Assembly: GCA_003554235.1 (NCBI GenBank)
Contig: PWFY01000027.1
Span: 1-9,717, forward strand
From: Candidatus Aenigmatarchaeota archaeon
Lineage (GTDB): Archaea > Aenigmatarchaeota > Aenigmatarchaeia > PWEA01
DNA: 9,717 bases
Reading direction: 5' to 3'
The notes beneath the pieces were generated by a model. It was not told the origin of the DNA. It did not search any database and saw nothing but the letters and a program-made list of their open reading frames with translations. The stretch's first letter is position 1, and each line of letters opens with the position of its first letter. Shown here in pieces: positions 1 through 7,835 of this stretch. A program made the position numbers and the translations under genes.

Positions 1-14
1 ATAAAAGCATAAAT

Positions 15-22
15 ACTTAAAA
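15..22 (+). promoter_or_regulatory. TATA box of the tRNA-Asp unit
   Basis: The AT-rich element ACTTAAAA lies about 30 nt before the tRNA-Asp 5' end. Archaeal initiation is usually about 25 nt past the box centre, which would place the start near 44-47, just before the mature tRNA. It is the only clear box ahead of the tRNA-Asp, Cys-rich ORF and tRNA-Lys series. Assigned from position and composition only. Confidence 0.55.
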
Positions 23-50
23 GGTTCGCCATAAGAATGTTATGTCAAAA

Positions 51-126
51 GCCGCGATGGTGTAGTGGCTTAGCATAGAGCCCTGTCGAGGCTCTGACCC
101 GGGTTCAAATCCCGGTCGCGGCGCCA
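51..126 (+). tRNA. tRNA-Asp(GUC), no intron, CCA apparently encoded
   Basis: A complete cloverleaf can be folded. The acceptor stem GCCGCGA (51-57) pairs with TCGCGGC (116-122) and the discriminator is G123. The anticodon stem GAGCC/GGCTC encloses the loop CTGTCGA, giving anticodon GTC, which reads Asp codons. The T arm has the stem CCGGG/CCCGG around TTCAAAT. The bases CCA follow the discriminator at 124-126, so the 3' terminal CCA seems to be gene-encoded; neither tRNA-Lys in this window has it. No intron is needed to close the anticodon arm. Confidence 0.96.
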
Positions 127-142
127 TAAAAAATCCGGTATT

Positions 143-346
143 ATGCCTGAACAAAGATGTCAGAATCTGGAAGAGAACAAAAAGCTGTGTACCTGTACCT
201 ATCCCGGATGCCCCAGAAAAGGTAAGTGTTGTGAATGCATCCAGCATCACAAGAGAAACGGGGAGATACCAGGCTGCCTCTTTCCAGAAGACATGGAGAA
301 AAAATTTGACAGGTCCATCGAAAGGTTTTTGGAAACGATGGGTTAA
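143..346 (+). CDS. Small cysteine-rich protein, DUF6485-like
   Basis: This 67-residue protein has cysteines at 6, 16, 18, 23, 29, 30, 32 and 45. The core pattern CTCTYPGCPRKGKCCECI is followed by HHKRNGEIPGC. From memory this matches the small DUF6485 family, found in methanogens and anaerobic bacteria, whose function is unknown. The CxC, CC and CxC spacing suggests binding of zinc or another metal, which is inference. There is no signal peptide or membrane segment, so a cytosolic protein is expected. The ATG lies 16 nt after the tRNA-Asp CCA and the stop is 5 nt before tRNA-Lys(UUU), so the gene has almost no room for its own promoter or terminator and may be released from a longer transcript by tRNA processing. 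No good Shine-Dalgarno (SD) sequence is seen. The length agrees with the family as I recall it. Confidence 0.8.
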   Translation: MPEQRCQNLEENKKLCTCTYPGCPRKGKCCECIQHHKRNGEIPGCLFPEDMEKKFDRSIERFLETMG

Positions 347-351
347 CAGAA

Positions 352-520
352 GGGCCCGTAGCTCAGTCTGGCAGAGCACTGGGCTTTTAACTATCCGCGA
401 AACGGAGCTTAGTAAATCAAACTCTGTTTCATGCTCAAGGTTAAAAGAGCCAACTCGGCCCAAGGGCCGGGAATGAGGAAAGATACCCAGGAGTCGCGGG
501 TTCAAATCCCGTCGGGCCCA
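352..520 (+). tRNA. tRNA-Lys(UUU) with a 95-nt intron
   Basis: The acceptor stem GGGCCCG (352-358) pairs perfectly with CGGGCCC (513-519) and the discriminator is A520. The D arm uses GCTC/GAGC. The anticodon stem CTGGG (379-383) pairs with CCCAG (486-490), but the two halves are separated by an intron after position 37. The spliced loop is CTTTTAA, giving anticodon TTT for Lys. The T arm is GCGGG, TTCAAAT, CCCGT. No CCA is encoded, since TCA follows the discriminator. Outside the anticodon arm and intron it is identical to the tRNA-Lys(CUU) at 8285-8385. The lack of an obvious promoter of its own suggests cotranscription with the genes upstream. Confidence 0.94.
390..484 (+). other. Bulge-helix-bulge tRNA intron (95 nt) in tRNA-Lys(UUU)
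   Basis: The junctions fit a bulge-helix-bulge (BHB) motif, the substrate of the archaeal tRNA-splicing endonuclease. Bases C384-T387 pair with A479-G482 (four base pairs). They are flanked by 3-nt bulges T388-A389^A390 and A483-T484^A485, cut after the second base of each. The inner helix starts C391-G478 and T392.G477 and is weak. Inside the intron are three hairpins: 399-407 with 422-430 (9 bp, one G.T), 433-436 with 447-450 (4 bp), and 454-460 with 465-471 (7 bp, very GC-rich, 4-nt loop). The intron is long for a canonical 37/38 intron. It has no ORF that could be a homing endonuclease. Confidence 0.85.
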
Positions 521-571
521 TCAAAAACATTTTGGCAGGTCGACGATAGTCTAAGAAAAAACACCAAAACC

Positions 572-579
572 TTTATAAA
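572..579 (+). promoter_or_regulatory. TATA box of the RNA polymerase operon
   Basis: TTTATAAA is preceded by the purine-rich CAAAACC, a plausible BRE (TFB recognition element). Initiation is expected near 600, which leaves a leader of about 60 nt before rpoH. A second AT-rich run near 643-650 is too close to the rpoH ATG to serve as its promoter. Confidence 0.75.
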
Positions 580-660
580 TGTTAACCAACAAAGGGAATT
601 ACCAGTTCATGAGGCTTTCTTCAAAGTAGGGTATGATATTTCGTATAAAACGGGGAAACT

Positions 661-906
661 ATGGGCAAGGATTATGATGTAACGGAGCATGTGAGGGTGC
701 CGAAACACGAGGTTCTTTCTGAGAGTGAGAAAGAAGAGCTTCTAGAAGATCTTGAGATAAAGCCAAGGCAACTGCCGAAGATATACGACAAAGATCCTGT
801 TGTAAAGGAAATCGAGGCCTCAGTTGGCGATGTCTTGAAGATAACAAGGAATAGCCCTACTGCAGGAAAAGCTGTGTACTACAGGCTGGTAGTAGAAGAA
901 AAATAA
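661..906 (+). CDS. rpoH: DNA-directed RNA polymerase subunit H
   Basis: An 81-residue protein equivalent to the C-terminal domain of eukaryotic Rpb5, a small subunit at the downstream-DNA jaw of archaeal RNAP. Family signatures are visible in order: HVRVPKHE at 10-17, [15 protein letters not shown] at 37-51, and [23 protein letters not shown] from 56 to the end. Length matches the family (about 75-85 residues). The ATG at 661 is supported by an in-frame TAA only 15 nt upstream (646-648) and a GGGGAA run 3 nt before it. It is the first gene of the RNAP operon, 2 nt ahead of the GTG start of rpoB''. No departures from the family pattern stand out. Confidence 0.97.
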   Translation: MGKDYDVTEHVRVPKHEVLSESEKEELLEDLEIKPRQLPKIYDKDPVVKEIEASVGDVLKITRNSPTAGKAVYYRLVVEEK

Positions 907-908
907 AA

Positions 909-2408
909 GTGTCCGCAATGAGCAACAAAAAACTACAGACATTGTTGAAGGCATTCAAATCAGAGAGAGGATTTGCCGAGTATCAGATCCAGGCATATAA
1001 CAGGTTCATAGACGAAAGGATCCAAGCAATAATAGATGAAATAGAGACCATAGAACCCGAATCCGACAAGCTTGGTGACTTTTTAATAGAACTTGGCGAA
1101 GTAAGAGTAGGCAGGCCCTCTGTAAAAGAAGCAGATGGCAGTCTAAGAGAAATACTCCCGAAGGAGGCAAGGCTGAGGGACATAACTTATTCTGCACCTA
1201 TTTTCCTTGAAATGACAACCAAGGCAGACGGTGAAGTACATGAACAAAAGGAGGTTAAAATAGGTGAGCTTCCTATAATGGTTCGATCAAAAAAATGCCC
1301 GCTTTCAGGAAGGAGCGACGAAGAACTTATAGAAGCCGGAGAAGACCCAGACGACCTTGGAGGGTACTTCATAATAAACGGCACTGAAAGGGTTTTGATG
1401 CTACTTGAGGAAGTAGCTCCAAACAGAGTAATAGTTGAAAAGAAGGACAAAAAGAAGATCGAATATTCAGCTAGGATAAACTCGGAGAGGAGGGGGTGGG
1501 GCCAGAGACATACAATAAACAAAAAGAGAGATGGTCTACTGACTATATCCTTTGCTAATGTACGTAAAACTCCTCTCATAGTTGTTATGAGGGCACTGGG
1601 ACTGGAAACCGACAAAGATATAGTCAGGTCTATTACAGAAAAAGAAGGATACCAAGAGGAAATCTATGCTAACCTATACGAAACCGATGTATCTGATACC
1701 GAGGAAGCGCTTGACTACATAGGCAGAAGTATGAACGTTTCAGAAAAGGAGTACAGAAAGGAGAGGGCCCAGGAAGTAATAGACAAATATCTCCTGCCTC
1801 ACATAAGCCAGGACAAGGAAGGCAGACTTGACAAGGCGAGATATTTGGGGAGGTGTGCTAAAAAGATACTTCTCGTATCTGGCGGTGAATTGGAACCTGA
1901 TGATATAGACCATTACAGAAACAAGAGAATAAGGACAAGCTCTGAGCTTCTTGAAATACTCCTCAGAAGCAAACTACTTGGAAGGGTTGGTCTCATATCA
2001 AGGATAAAGTATAATTATAAGAAAATAGCAAGAAGGGGCAAGGTTCCTACTATAAATACAGTTGTAGAATCTGATATGCTCACAGGTCAAATCCAGTCTG
2101 CATTCGCCACAGGACTGTGGGTGGGCGGACGAAGTGGTGTTTCACAAAGACTTGAAAGGACAAACTACATAAAGACACTAGCCCACCTGAGAAACGTTAC
2201 ATCTCCCCTTTCAACCCAGCAAGAGCACTTTGACGCAAGGCAACTACATGCTACCCACTGGGGGAGACTGGGAGCAACCCAGACACCGGAAGGTCCTACA
2301 ATTGGCCTTAGGAAGTATCTGGCCATGATGGCCTCCATTTCCACAGGCCTGGACAAAGAAAAGGTCGAGGGATCCCTTGAAAGCATAAAATCCAAAATAA
2401 AGAACTGA
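909..2408 (+). CDS. rpoB2: DNA-directed RNA polymerase subunit B'' (N-terminal half of the second largest subunit)
   Basis: This 499-residue protein forms the protrusion, lobe and part of the fork of the beta-like subunit. Visible family segments include GYFIINGTERV, the Asp/His element DIDHYRNKRI, WVGGRSGVSQ, and near the C-terminus LRNVTSPLS and LHATHWGRLGATQTPEGPTIGL. The split from B' after this region is the known euryarchaeal B''/B' break, not a frameshift: both genes have intact ends and are 4 nt apart. The start may be GTG 909, 2 nt after rpoH, or ATG 918; neither has a good SD sequence and both precede the conserved region. Oddities: the near-universal ETPEG is QTPEG here (Q458, codon CAG), and nearby CP(S/N)E and GPNxGLVKN appear as GATQ and GPTIGLRKY. 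Halobacterial and methanogen B'' are the closest relatives by eye. Confidence 0.97.
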   Translation: MSAMSNKKLQTLLKAFKSERGFAEYQIQAYNRFIDERIQAIIDEIETIEPESDKLGDFLIELGEVRVGRPSVKEADGSLREILPKEARLRDITYSAPIFLEMTTKADGEVHEQKEVKIGELPIMVRSKKCPLSGRSDEELIEAGEDPDDLGGYFIINGTERVLMLLEEVAPNRVIVEKKDKKKIEYSARINSERRGWGQRHTINKKRDGLLTISFANVRKTPLIVVMRALGLETDKDIVRSITEKEGYQEEIYANLYETDVSDTEEALDYIGRSMNVSEKEYRKERAQEVIDKYLLPHISQDKEGRLDKARYLGRCAKKILLVSGGELEPDDIDHYRNKRIRTSSELLEILLRSKLLGRVGLISRIKYNYKKIARRGKVPTINTVVESDMLTGQIQSAFATGLWVGGRSGVSQRLERTNYIKTLAHLRNVTSPLSTQQEHFDARQLHATHWGRLGATQTPEGPTIGLRKYLAMMASISTGLDKEKVEGSLESIKSKIKN

Positions 2409-2412
2409 TAAA

Positions 2413-4209
2413 ATGTCTGATGTATTTTTAAACGGAAAATTTTTAGGAACAACCGAAGACCCCAAAGAAATTGTAGAAGAGGTAAGAGAAGGGAGAAGGG
2501 AGGGTAAGATTCCGAAAGAATTCAATGTTAGGCACAACAAAGATGAAGACAACATACAAATAAATACAGACACAGGAAGAGTTAGAAGGCCCTTGGTAAT
2601 AGTAGAGGACGGCGATCCTAAGCTAAAGGATAAACATATCGAAAAGATAGACGAGGGTGAAATGGGTTGGAACGATCTGATCAATGAAGGTATAATCGAA
2701 TGGATAGACGCAGCTGAAGAAGAAGACCTGTTGGTCGCAACAACAGAAGAAGAAGTCACAGAAAAGCATACACATATGGAAATACACCCTGCTAGTATTT
2801 TAGGAATAAATGCTTCGTTGATACCATTTCCCGAATACAACAGAGGTGACAGAATAAGCTATGGTGCAAAGATGATAGGACAGACCCTGGGTTTCTACAG
2901 TGCAAACTATCCTCTCAGAGCAGATACAAAAAGCAATCTGCTTGCATATTCCCAGACCCCATTGGTAACAACCCAGGCAGAGGAGGCAACAGAGCTCAAC
3001 AAGCATCCGGCAGGTCAAAATGTGGTTGTAGCACTCCTATCCTACAAGGGCTTTAATATAGAAGACGCTTTGATTATGAATCAAAAAAGTGTCGAAAGAG
3101 GATTTGGAAGAAGTTATTTCTTCAGAACGTATGATGCCGAGAAAAAAAGGTATTCTGGCGGCCAGGAAGATGAAATAAAGATACCTGAAAAAGATGTGAG
3201 AGGCTACAGGTCTGAGGAAGCGTATTCACAACTGGCAGAAGACGGAATAGTTCCACCTGAAGTTGAAGTAGAAGGCAATGACGTCATCGTGGGTAAAACT
3301 TCTCCACTTAGATTTATGGGAACAGGAGACTTTGTAACAGGTATTCAAAACAGAAGGGAGACATCTATAACCGTAAGACATGGTGAAGGAGGGGTAGCAG
3401 ACAAGGTTCTTTTATCTGAAAACGAAGACGGAAACAAGCTTGTAAAGGTAACATTGAGGGAACAAAGAATACCTGAGCTAGGTGATAAGTTTGCAACAAG
3501 ATACGGACAGAAGGGTGTGCTGGGTCTATTGGAAAAAGAAGAAAATCTGCCCTTCACAAAGGACGGGATAACACCCGATGTAATATTAAACCCACACGCT
3601 ATACCTTCAAGACAGACTGTGGGACAGATGCTTGAAGTTCTCGCAGGAAAAACAGGTGCACTCGAGGGCAAGAAAGTCGATGGAACCGCCTTTACAGGCA
3701 AAACAAATGAAGATTTCAAAGATAAGTTAAAGGAGTTGGGCTTCCGTTCAGATGGTAAAGAAGTCCTTTACAATGGTGAGACGGGAGAAAAGATGGAGGC
3801 AGAAATATTCCAAGGTATAGTTTACTACGAAAAACTGGAGCATATGGTTTCAAATAAAATACACGCAAGGTCCAGAGGGCCTGTAACCCTCTTAACGAAA
3901 CAACCCACCGAAGGAAGGGCAAAGGAAGGTGGTCTAAGACTAGGAGAGATGGAGAAAGACTGTTTCATAGCACATGGGGCTTCAATGACCCTGAAGGAAA
4001 GGTTCTCGTCCGACGAAGTGACCCTGCCTGTTTGTAAGAAATGTGGGATAATAGCAGACGAAGACGAAAAGACGGGGAAGGCAATGTGTCCAATGTGCAA
4101 GGAAAGCGATGTAGAAGAGGTCCCAATGAGCTACGCGTTCAAGCTCCTGTTAGATGAATTAAAATCAATGGTAATATATCCAAAACTTGAGGTAGAGGAG
4201 GCCGTATAA
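2413..4209 (+). CDS. rpoB1: DNA-directed RNA polymerase subunit B' (C-terminal half of the second largest subunit)
   Basis: This 598-residue subunit carries the hybrid-binding, wall and clamp parts of the beta-like chain. Catalytic-side motifs are intact: YKGFNIEDALIMN at 211-223 (acidic pair E218/D219) and IPELGDKFATRYGQKG at 353-368, with K359 and K367, the two conserved lysines near the nascent RNA. The C-terminal clamp has a zinc site CKKC (541-544) and CPMC (559-562). The early segment NTDTGRVRRPLVIVEDG and the RGFGRSYFFRTY region resemble halobacterial B'. ATG 2413 comes 4 nt after rpoB''. The stop TAA directly abuts the rpoA' ATG, implying translational coupling. Length is normal for B'. 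Confidence 0.98.
   Translation: MSDVFLNGKFLGTTEDPKEIVEEVREGRREGKIPKEFNVRHNKDEDNIQINTDTGRVRRPLVIVEDGDPKLKDKHIEKIDEGEMGWNDLINEGIIEWIDAAEEEDLLVATTEEEVTEKHTHMEIHPASILGINASLIPFPEYNRGDRISYGAKMIGQTLGFYSANYPLRADTKSNLLAYSQTPLVTTQAEEATELNKHPAGQNVVVALLSYKGFNIEDALIMNQKSVERGFGRSYFFRTYDAEKKRYSGGQEDEIKIPEKDVRGYRSEEAYSQLAEDGIVPPEVEVEGNDVIVGKTSPLRFMGTGDFVTGIQNRRETSITVRHGEGGVADKVLLSENEDGNKLVKVTLREQRIPELGDKFATRYGQKGVLGLLEKEENLPFTKDGITPDVILNPHAIPSRQTVGQMLEVLAGKTGALEGKKVDGTAFTGKTNEDFKDKLKELGFRSDGKEVLYNGETGEKMEAEIFQGIVYYEKLEHMVSNKIHARSRGPVTLLTKQPTEGRAKEGGLRLGEMEKDCFIAHGASMTLKERFSSDEVTLPVCKKCGIIADEDEKTGKAMCPMCKESDVEEVPMSYAFKLLLDELKSMVIYPKLEVEEAV
4195..4201 (+). promoter_or_regulatory. Shine-Dalgarno site of rpoA'
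   Basis: GAGGAGG ends 8 nt before the ATG at 4210 and lies inside the last codons of rpoB'. It is the clearest ribosome binding site in the operon; the other internal junctions rely on 2-4 nt spacing and have little or no SD sequence. Confidence 0.65.
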
Positions 4210-6681
4210 ATGCCATCAAAAATAGACAAGGTGAAGTTTGGAATAATGTCCCCGCAGGACATAAAAGAACTGGCAGTTGGGGAAATTACAGAACCAGAAC
4301 TATACGACAAAAGTGGATATCCTGCCGAAGGAGGGGTAATGGATCCCAGAATGGGTGTAATAGACCCTGGAATGAAATGCAGAACATGTGGAAAGAGCAT
4401 AGGCTCGTGCCCGGGGCATTTTGGTTACATAGACCTGTCTAGGCCGGTCATACATGTAAGATATGTAAAAACAATCTACAAGCTCCTGAGAGCAACATGC
4501 CAGGAATGTCAAATGCCGTTGGGTGAAGATGATGAATTAAAGAAGATGGACGATCCTCTAAGAAATTTATACCTCAAAAAGAGGAAAAAATGTCCTCACT
4601 GTGATGCAGAACAGAAAAAGGTAAAGAGACATAGACCGCACAACTTTACATTAGGTGGAAAACAGTTAAACCCTAGAGAAATAAGAGAATGGTTCGAAAA
4701 TATAAGCAACGAGACTGTTGAGAAATTTGGACTGGGGGGTGGAAGACCTGAATGGCTTATACTAACACTGCTGCCTGTGCCACCGGTAACCATGAGACCC
4801 TCAATAACACTGGAATCGAGCCAGAGATCTGAGGACGATCTGACACATAAGCTTGTGGATCTTATAAGAATAAATCAGAGACTTGCAGACAATATCGAGA
4901 TAGGTGCGCCTGATTTTATAATAGATGATCTCTGGGAACTTTTACAGTACCATGTTTCAACCTTCTTCGATAACAATCTTTCCAGTGTTCCCCAGGCAAG
5001 ACATAGAAGTGGAAGGGCATTGAAAACTTTAGCACAGAGACTCAAGGCAAAGGAAGGCAGATTCCGTGGAAATCTTGCAGGGAAGCGGGTTGATTTCTCG
5101 TCCCGTACTGTAATATCCCCAGACCCAAATATATCCATAAATGAAGTCGGTGTCCCAGAGCAAATTGCAAAGGAACTAACAATACCGGAAAAGGTTCGAG
5201 AAGACAACCTTGAAGAAATGAAAAAGTTTGTGAAAAACGGGCCAGAAAAACATCCAGGAGCAAACTATCTCAAAAGACCCGATGGCGGCAAGAAGAAAAT
5301 AACACCGGACAACTGTGACAAAATTGCAGAGGAAATTGAAAAGGGCTTTAGGGTTGAAAGGCACCTACAAGACGGGGACATTGCTCTATTCAACAGACAG
5401 CCATCACTACACCGAATGAGCCTAATGGCACATAAAATCAAGGTTATGCCATGGAAAACATTCAGGCTAAACCTCTGTGTATGTGATCCATACAATGCGG
5501 ACTTCGATGGAGACGAAATGAATCTGCATGTACCACAGACTGCAGAAGCAAGGGCAGAAGCAGAGGAACTTATGCTCGTTCAAGAAAACTTCAGAAGTCC
5601 CAGGTTCGGTGGACCGATACTTGGATGTACCCAGGACCATATATCGGGACTGTATCTACTAACAGACGACACGGTAGAACTTACAAGGAAAGAAGGGCAG
5701 GAACTTCTCACGCAGTCGGGCGTGGAAAACATAAGCCTTGAATCGGATACAATCACAGGAAAGCAGCTATTCTCCAAGCTACTACCAGAAATAACACTGG
5801 CTTTTGAATCAGAAGTAGGAGACAAGGTGATAATAGAAGAAGGGGAACTGAAAAAAGGAATGATAGACGAGGCAGCAGTGGGATCCTTTGCCGGAAAAAT
5901 AACTGAAAAAATTGAAAGAAAGTATGGGACCGAGAGGGTTAAAGACTTTATAAACCAGGCAAGCAGGCTTTCTTTGGAATATATTAATAAAAGAGGGTTT
6001 ACGATAGGCATCTCCGATGTAATAATCTCAGAGGACTCGACGAATGTAATAGAAGAAATGATACAAGAAGCAGAAGAGGATGTAAAGGGTAAGATAGATG
6101 ACTTCGAGGAAGGAAACATCGACCAACTCCCTGGACAGACCTTGGAGGAGTCACTGGAATCAAACATAAGCAGAAGGCTGGGACAGGTCCAAAACGAATC
6201 AAATGAGATAGTAGGAGATGATCTACCAAGAAAAAGTTCTGCAGTAGTAATGGCAAAATCCGGCGCAAGAGGTGGAATGGTGCAATTATCACAGATAGCC
6301 GGAGTAGTAGGGCAACAGACCCTGGGAGGCGAAAGAATACATAGAGGATACAAAGACAGGACCCTGTCCTTGTTTGAAAAGGGTGAACTGTCCCCGGAAG
6401 CCCATGGTTTTGTACGTTCATCCTTCCTACATGGACTTTCACCACAGGAATTTTACTTCCTAATAATGAATGGAAGGGAGGGTCTAATGGACACAAGCCT
6501 TCGTACAAGAAAGAGTGGATACATGGAAAGGAGACTTGTCAATGCTCTCCAGGACCTGAAGGTGGAGGCTGATGGAACGGTAAGGGATAACAGAAAGGTT
6601 ATAGTCCAGTTCACGCCCGGTGAAGATGGTGTTGATCCTGCAAAGAGCAAGGAAGGTGAAGTCCCGATAGAAATGGATTGA
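4210..6681 (+). CDS. rpoA1: DNA-directed RNA polymerase subunit A' (N-terminal part of the largest subunit)
   Basis: This 823-residue subunit holds the catalytic Mg2+ site: NADFDGDEM at 429-437, with D431, D433 and D435. Two zinc sites are visible in the clamp: C57, C60, C67, H70 and C97, C100, C128, C131. [17 protein letters not shown] and RQPSLHRM are typical. The bridge helix begins near 750 and includes [23 protein letters not shown]. The protein ends after [14 protein letters not shown], the usual A'/A'' break. At 823 residues it is somewhat shorter than many archaeal A' chains (about 870-970 from memory), partly because the segment after the second zinc site is short. Unusual residues: RTLPHF is RTLSLF, and the FHAMGGREG segment reads FLIMNGREG (L751, N754). 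It starts directly after rpoB' with a good SD sequence. Confidence 0.98.
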   Translation: MPSKIDKVKFGIMSPQDIKELAVGEITEPELYDKSGYPAEGGVMDPRMGVIDPGMKCRTCGKSIGSCPGHFGYIDLSRPVIHVRYVKTIYKLLRATCQECQMPLGEDDELKKMDDPLRNLYLKKRKKCPHCDAEQKKVKRHRPHNFTLGGKQLNPREIREWFENISNETVEKFGLGGGRPEWLILTLLPVPPVTMRPSITLESSQRSEDDLTHKLVDLIRINQRLADNIEIGAPDFIIDDLWELLQYHVSTFFDNNLSSVPQARHRSGRALKTLAQRLKAKEGRFRGNLAGKRVDFSSRTVISPDPNISINEVGVPEQIAKELTIPEKVREDNLEEMKKFVKNGPEKHPGANYLKRPDGGKKKITPDNCDKIAEEIEKGFRVERHLQDGDIALFNRQPSLHRMSLMAHKIKVMPWKTFRLNLCVCDPYNADFDGDEMNLHVPQTAEARAEAEELMLVQENFRSPRFGGPILGCTQDHISGLYLLTDDTVELTRKEGQELLTQSGVENISLESDTITGKQLFSKLLPEITLAFESEVGDKVIIEEGELKKGMIDEAAVGSFAGKITEKIERKYGTERVKDFINQASRLSLEYINKRGFTIGISDVIISEDSTNVIEEMIQEAEEDVKGKIDDFEEGNIDQLPGQTLEESLESNISRRLGQVQNESNEIVGDDLPRKSSAVVMAKSGARGGMVQLSQIAGVVGQQTLGGERIHRGYKDRTLSLFEKGELSPEAHGFVRSSFLHGLSPQEFYFLIMNGREGLMDTSLRTRKSGYMERRLVNALQDLKVEADGTVRDNRKVIVQFTPGEDGVDPAKSKEGEVPIEMD

Positions 6682-6685
6682 TATT

Positions 6686-7831
6686 ATGGATTACAAAAAG
6701 ATGGTAGACAAGCTAGAAGAAGAGCTCCCAGAAAAGGTTAGGAACAGATTAAAGGAAAGGATGGAAGAAGAAGATTTAAACAAAGAGGAGGCACAGAAGC
6801 TAATTAAAAATACAAAGGAGTCTTATAAGAAAGCAAGGTTCGAGGCAGGAGAAGCATTTGGTGTTGTAGCAGCCCAGTCAATATCTGAACCTGCTACTCA
6901 GATGACAATGCGTACATACCATGTTGCAGGATCTGCACAAGGCGTTGAAATTACCCAGGGACTACCACGACTGATAGAAGTAGTCGATGCAAGGAAAACA
7001 ATAAAAACTCCTTCCATGGATGTCTACCTTGAAGATGATTTCAACAATGAAGACGGCGCAAAGGAGGTAGCAAAAAACATTAAAGAAACAAAGATGGGCG
7101 ATGTGGCAAGCGAGGACAGAGTAGACCTACTAAATCTATCCATAGAAATAGATGTAAACAGCAAAAAACTTGAAGGCATGGATCTAGATCTTGAAGACGT
7201 CGTAGGCAAACTCAACAAAGGAAGAAGGAAATATGAAGCTGAGATAGAAGGAGAGGCCATAAAGATAGAACCGAAGGATGAAGATATATCAGTAAGGGAG
7301 CTCCAGAGGATGAAAAACAAAGTAATGGGGAAACATCTAAAAGGAATAAAGGGGATTTCACAGGCTGTAGTAACCGAAAAAAAAGGAAGCTGGATGATAC
7401 AGACCCTAGGAACAAACCTCAAAAAGGTTTTGGGCGTCGAAGGTGTTGATCCGACAAAAACAGTATCAGGTGATCCAAGAGAAATGCAGAAGGTCTTCGG
7501 AATCGAGGCCTATAGGAACACTATTCTCAAAGAAGGTCATAAAACAATAAAGGAACAGGGACTTGATGTAGACATAAGGCATATGATGCTCGTAGCAGAT
7601 ATGATGACAACCGATGGTGAGATAAAAGCAATAGGAAGATATGGGGTAGCAGGTGAGAAGGGCTCTGTTCTGGCCCGGGCAAGCTTTGAGGTTACAGTAA
7701 GACATCTAACAGAGGCATCTATAAAGGGAGAAACAGACGAGTTAAACTCCACAGTCGAAAACGTCATAATAAACCAAACCGTACCTGTCGGAACAGGAAT
7801 GTACGAAGTTTCATACGAGCCTAAAAAGTGA
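6686..7831 (+). CDS. rpoA2: DNA-directed RNA polymerase subunit A'' (C-terminal part of the largest subunit)
   Basis: This 381-residue subunit completes the beta'-like chain. It has a charged helical N-terminus (1-50), then the trigger-loop region [18 protein letters not shown] (55-72) with MRTYH to H79, the conserved trigger-loop histidine, and [14 protein letters not shown] (91-104). The jaw follows, and the conserved C-terminal block includes [19 protein letters not shown] and PVGTGM. Normal length for A''. ATG 6686 follows the rpoA' stop by 4 nt with no clear SD sequence. Oddity: the normally invariant QSIGEP is QSISEP (S67). The A at position 70, where bacteria and many archaea have G, also occurs in eukaryotic Pol II. 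Confidence 0.98.
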   Translation: MDYKKMVDKLEEELPEKVRNRLKERMEEEDLNKEEAQKLIKNTKESYKKARFEAGEAFGVVAAQSISEPATQMTMRTYHVAGSAQGVEITQGLPRLIEVVDARKTIKTPSMDVYLEDDFNNEDGAKEVAKNIKETKMGDVASEDRVDLLNLSIEIDVNSKKLEGMDLDLEDVVGKLNKGRRKYEAEIEGEAIKIEPKDEDISVRELQRMKNKVMGKHLKGIKGISQAVVTEKKGSWMIQTLGTNLKKVLGVEGVDPTKTVSGDPREMQKVFGIEAYRNTILKEGHKTIKEQGLDVDIRHMMLVADMMTTDGEIKAIGRYGVAGEKGSVLARASFEVTVRHLTEASIKGETDELNSTVENVIINQTVPVGTGMYEVSYEPKK

Positions 7832-7835
7832 TAGC

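Noticed and set aside
390..484. C/D box guide RNA or homing endonuclease in the tRNA-Lys(UUU) intron
   Set aside because: ATGAGGA near 473-479 is one base off a C box but no CTGA D box is present, and no ACA-tailed hairpin is seen. The intron is too short for an endonuclease gene.
17..505. 162-residue minus-strand frame across both left-hand tRNAs
   Set aside because: It runs antisense through two clear tRNAs and the Cys-rich gene, and its protein contains tRNA-derived low-information stretches such as RPGFEPGSEP. Treated as a shadow.
431..682. 83-residue plus-strand frame from the tRNA intron into rpoH
   Set aside because: It overlaps the tRNA-Lys 3' exon, the RNAP promoter and the start of rpoH, and resembles no protein.
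2400..2415. rpoB broken by a frameshift or stop
   Set aside because: The B''/B' split is a known euryarchaeal feature; both halves have proper ends and a fresh ATG 4 nt later. The same applies to A'/A'' at 6681/6686.
2244..2840. 198-residue minus-strand frame across the rpoB''/rpoB' junction
   Set aside because: Shadow of two conserved genes with Ser/Ile-rich composition and no promoter or ribosome binding site.
5580..6353. 257-residue minus-strand frame inside rpoA'
   Set aside because: A long antisense shadow of a strongly conserved gene, rich in Ser and Pro, as expected from reverse reading of Glu/Arg-rich codons; no start signal.
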